5,391 bases of DNA. Source: Sphingobium sp. TKS (GTDB taxonomy: Bacteria > Pseudomonadota > Alphaproteobacteria > Sphingomonadales > Sphingomonadaceae). Both the position numbers and the translations under genes were made by a program. The notes beneath the pieces were generated by a model. The model was not told the origin of the DNA and searched no databases. It saw only the letters and a list, made by a program, of their open reading frames with translations. Positions 4,940 through 5,391 of the stretch are shown piece after piece. Location of the stretch: contig NZ_CP005093.1 in assembly GCF_001563265.1 (NCBI RefSeq), positions 1 to 5,391 on the forward strand, in the 5' to 3' direction. Every line of letters starts with the position of its first letter. Within the stretch, counting starts at the first letter, position 1.

Positions 4940-5004
4940 TCCTACGGGCCGGAAATCGCCTCCTACACCCCCTGATAGCCCGTAGGAACTTTGCCGTAGG
5001 AACT
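4940..5004. repeat. TCCTACGGGC inverted repeat plus CCGTAGGAACT direct repeats
   Basis: TCCTACGGGC (4940-4949) is the reverse complement of GCCCGTAGGA (4978-4987). CCGTAGGAACT occurs twice, at 4980-4990 and 4994-5004, a 14-base period. Another TCCTAC sits at 4961-4966. Four related short motifs in 65 bases look like a protein-binding cluster or alternative pairing partners in an RNA. Confidence 0.65.
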
Positions 5005-5058
5005 GCCCTTTGCGGGAATATGCGACCGTATGAGCTGGGCGTCTCCAACCCATAACGC

Positions 5059-5077
5059 GCGCCGCGATTAGCGGCGC
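5059..5077. repeat. Perfect 7-bp GC hairpin
   Basis: GCGCCGC (5059-5065) and GCGGCGC (5071-5077) flank a GATTA loop. A T5 run follows on the plus strand only after about 11 bases, so it is a doubtful terminator. Confidence 0.55.
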
Positions 5078-5099
5078 TCATTGTTCACTTTTTGTTCCT

Positions 5100-5154
5100 A
5101 TCTAAAGGGGCTGCTTCGCCAGCGCTTAGGTCCGCGCTTGCACCCCCTTTAGAT
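5100..5154. repeat. Long stem-loop next to oriV
   Basis: ATCTAAAGGGG (5100-5110) is the exact reverse complement of 5144-5154. The 33-base interior contains a smaller AGCGC/GCGCT stem (5121-5125 and 5133-5137). This could be a cruciform or single-strand folding element of the origin, or part of a transcript. It directly precedes the AT-rich segment leading to the Rep repeats. Confidence 0.65.
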
Positions 5155-5206
5155 CATATAGAAGGGCGAGATTTTTTATTGCGTAATTTCAATGTGTTGG
5201 CGGGGG

Positions 5207-5256
5207 GGGGTAGCCAGTAGCTGATTGGCTAGGGGTAGCCAGTAGCTGATTGGCTA
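5207..5256 (+). repeat. Two perfect 25-bp tandem repeats (probable Rep-binding iterons)
   Basis: 5207-5231 and 5232-5256 are identical head-to-tail units, followed by a further partial GGG. Each unit starts GGGGTAGCCA and ends GATTGGCTA, with TAGCCA and TGGCTA forming an inverted repeat around a TAGCTGAT core. In pBBR1 I recall paired CGCAA-AGCTCA-TTGCG units at the equivalent place, so the design is shared but the outer arms differ. Confidence 0.9.
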
Positions 5257-5297
5257 GGGTCTGTCGATTTTCACCAATTTATTGTCGATAATTGACG

Positions 5298-5326
5298 TTG
5301 ATTTTTGATAATTTTCTGGCGATAAT
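5298..5326 (+). promoter_or_regulatory. rep promoter
   Basis: TTGATT (5298-5303) and GATAAT (5321-5326) are separated by 17 bases, a strong sigma70-like match in AT-rich DNA. Transcription would start near 5333 and read across the circle junction into rep. Confidence 0.7.
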
Positions 5327-5367
5327 CGGACATAGATTGACTGCCCCTAGCCAATCTATGTCCGATT
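5324..5367. repeat. 16-bp inverted repeat overlapping the rep promoter (possible operator)
   Basis: AATCGGACATAGATTG (5324-5339) is the exact reverse complement of 5352-5367, with a 12-base spacer. It overlaps the -10 end and the expected transcription start, which suits an operator for Rep autoregulation; it could also fold in the rep leader RNA. CCCCTAGCCAATC (5344-5356), across the spacer and right arm, is the exact reverse complement of 13 bases of the iteron units (5223-5235). Confidence 0.85.
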
Positions 5368-5376
5368 TCTCGACAC

Positions 5377-5381
5377 TGGAG
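5377..5381 (+). promoter_or_regulatory. Ribosome-binding site of rep across the circle junction
   Basis: TGGAG is followed by ten bases and then the GTG at position 1 if the ends are joined. The spacing is slightly long. Together with a GTG start it suggests modest translation, in keeping with limited initiator supply. Confidence 0.6.
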
Positions 5382-5391
5382 TCACACCCCT

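Larger units (their letters stand above)
4829..5200. other. Structured region without a convincing gene
   Basis: No reading frame here has a credible start, ribosome-binding site or recognisable protein, although frames of 80-91 codons run leftwards across it into the TA promoter. It holds a GC hairpin (4873-4891), inverted and direct TCCTACGG/CCGTAGGA repeats (4940-5004), a perfect GC hairpin (5059-5077) and a long stem-loop (5100-5154). Such a concentration beside the origin suggests replication control elements, a single-strand initiation site or a structured RNA. None can be named from the sequence. Confidence 0.6.
5158..5391 (+). other. oriV: Probable replication origin (oriV) upstream of rep
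   Basis: This segment runs into rep across the circle junction and has the parts expected of a Rep-dependent origin: two perfect tandem repeats (5207-5256), a G9 tract (5202-5210), an AT-rich stretch (about 5260-5325) and a large inverted repeat before rep. TGTCGAT occurs at 5262-5268 and 5283-5289, 21 bases apart. GATAAT occurs at 5287, 5307 and 5321. The order of an AGAT-ATATAG-GGGCGA segment, a G run, AGCT-centred repeats, then rep mirrors the pBBR1 origin as I remember it. Exact boundaries are inferred. Confidence 0.75.

Noticed and set aside
4806..5081. Minus-strand frames of 80-91 codons covering the region right of the TA operon
   Set aside because: Both run through the TA promoter and operator, have basic low-complexity composition, two compete for the same DNA, and neither resembles a known family. 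A small gene cannot be fully excluded.
5207..5256. CRISPR array
   Set aside because: There are only two units, directly abutting with no spacers, and they sit beside rep. They fit origin repeats.
5379..5383. GAGTC (CcrM-type GANTC) site next to the rep start as a methylation switch
   Set aside because: GANTC occurs several times by chance in the window, and this one lies downstream of the promoter where methylation has no obvious effect.

Overview
The window reads as a complete or nearly complete small mobilizable plasmid of about 5.4 kb, opened at the start codon of its replication gene. The first base is the GTG start of rep. The only plausible promoter, ribosome-binding site and Rep-binding repeats for that gene lie at the far right end (about 5200-5391), so the two ends should join in a circle. 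The high G+C, the MobC/TraD, MazE-like (DUF3018) and OmpA-like barrel families, and the gene style suggest an alphaproteobacterium, most likely a sphingomonad. That host call is an inference.

Layout. (1) 1-654 encodes a pBBR1-type winged-helix Rep. 690-1082 encodes a small protein with an N-terminal helix-turn-helix and a coiled coil. (2) 1083-1246 is an AT-rich intergenic stretch with a run of 14 C. It precedes a signal-peptide-bearing outer-membrane beta-barrel protein (1247-2017), which ends at a strong intrinsic terminator. (3) A perfect 18-bp inverted repeat (2085-2133) separates that gene from the convergent relaxase gene. (4) 2140-4239 is an RSF1010-like (MOBQ) mobilization module. It holds a compact MobA relaxase on the minus strand, an oriT with a recognisable nic core, and plus-strand mobC overlapping a mobB-like membrane protein gene. 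(5) 4250-4788 on the minus strand is a MazE/MazF-type toxin-antitoxin operon with a palindromic operator in its promoter. (6) 4829-5200 has no convincing gene but holds several hairpins and short repeats. 5200-5391 is the probable oriV: two perfect 25-bp tandem repeats, an AT-rich stretch, and the rep promoter overlapped by a 16-bp inverted repeat.

Together the genes give replication (rep, oriV), possible replication or maintenance control (HTH protein), stability by post-segregational killing (TA), and transfer with a helper conjugation system (mobA/B/C, oriT). The single cargo gene is a surface protein. No resistance genes, insertion sequences, tRNA, rRNA or CRISPR array were seen. The points most worth a second look are the C14 tract before the outer-membrane protein gene, the pairing of a pBBR1-type replicon with an IncQ-type mobilization module, and the inverted copy of the Rep-repeat core inside the rep promoter region.
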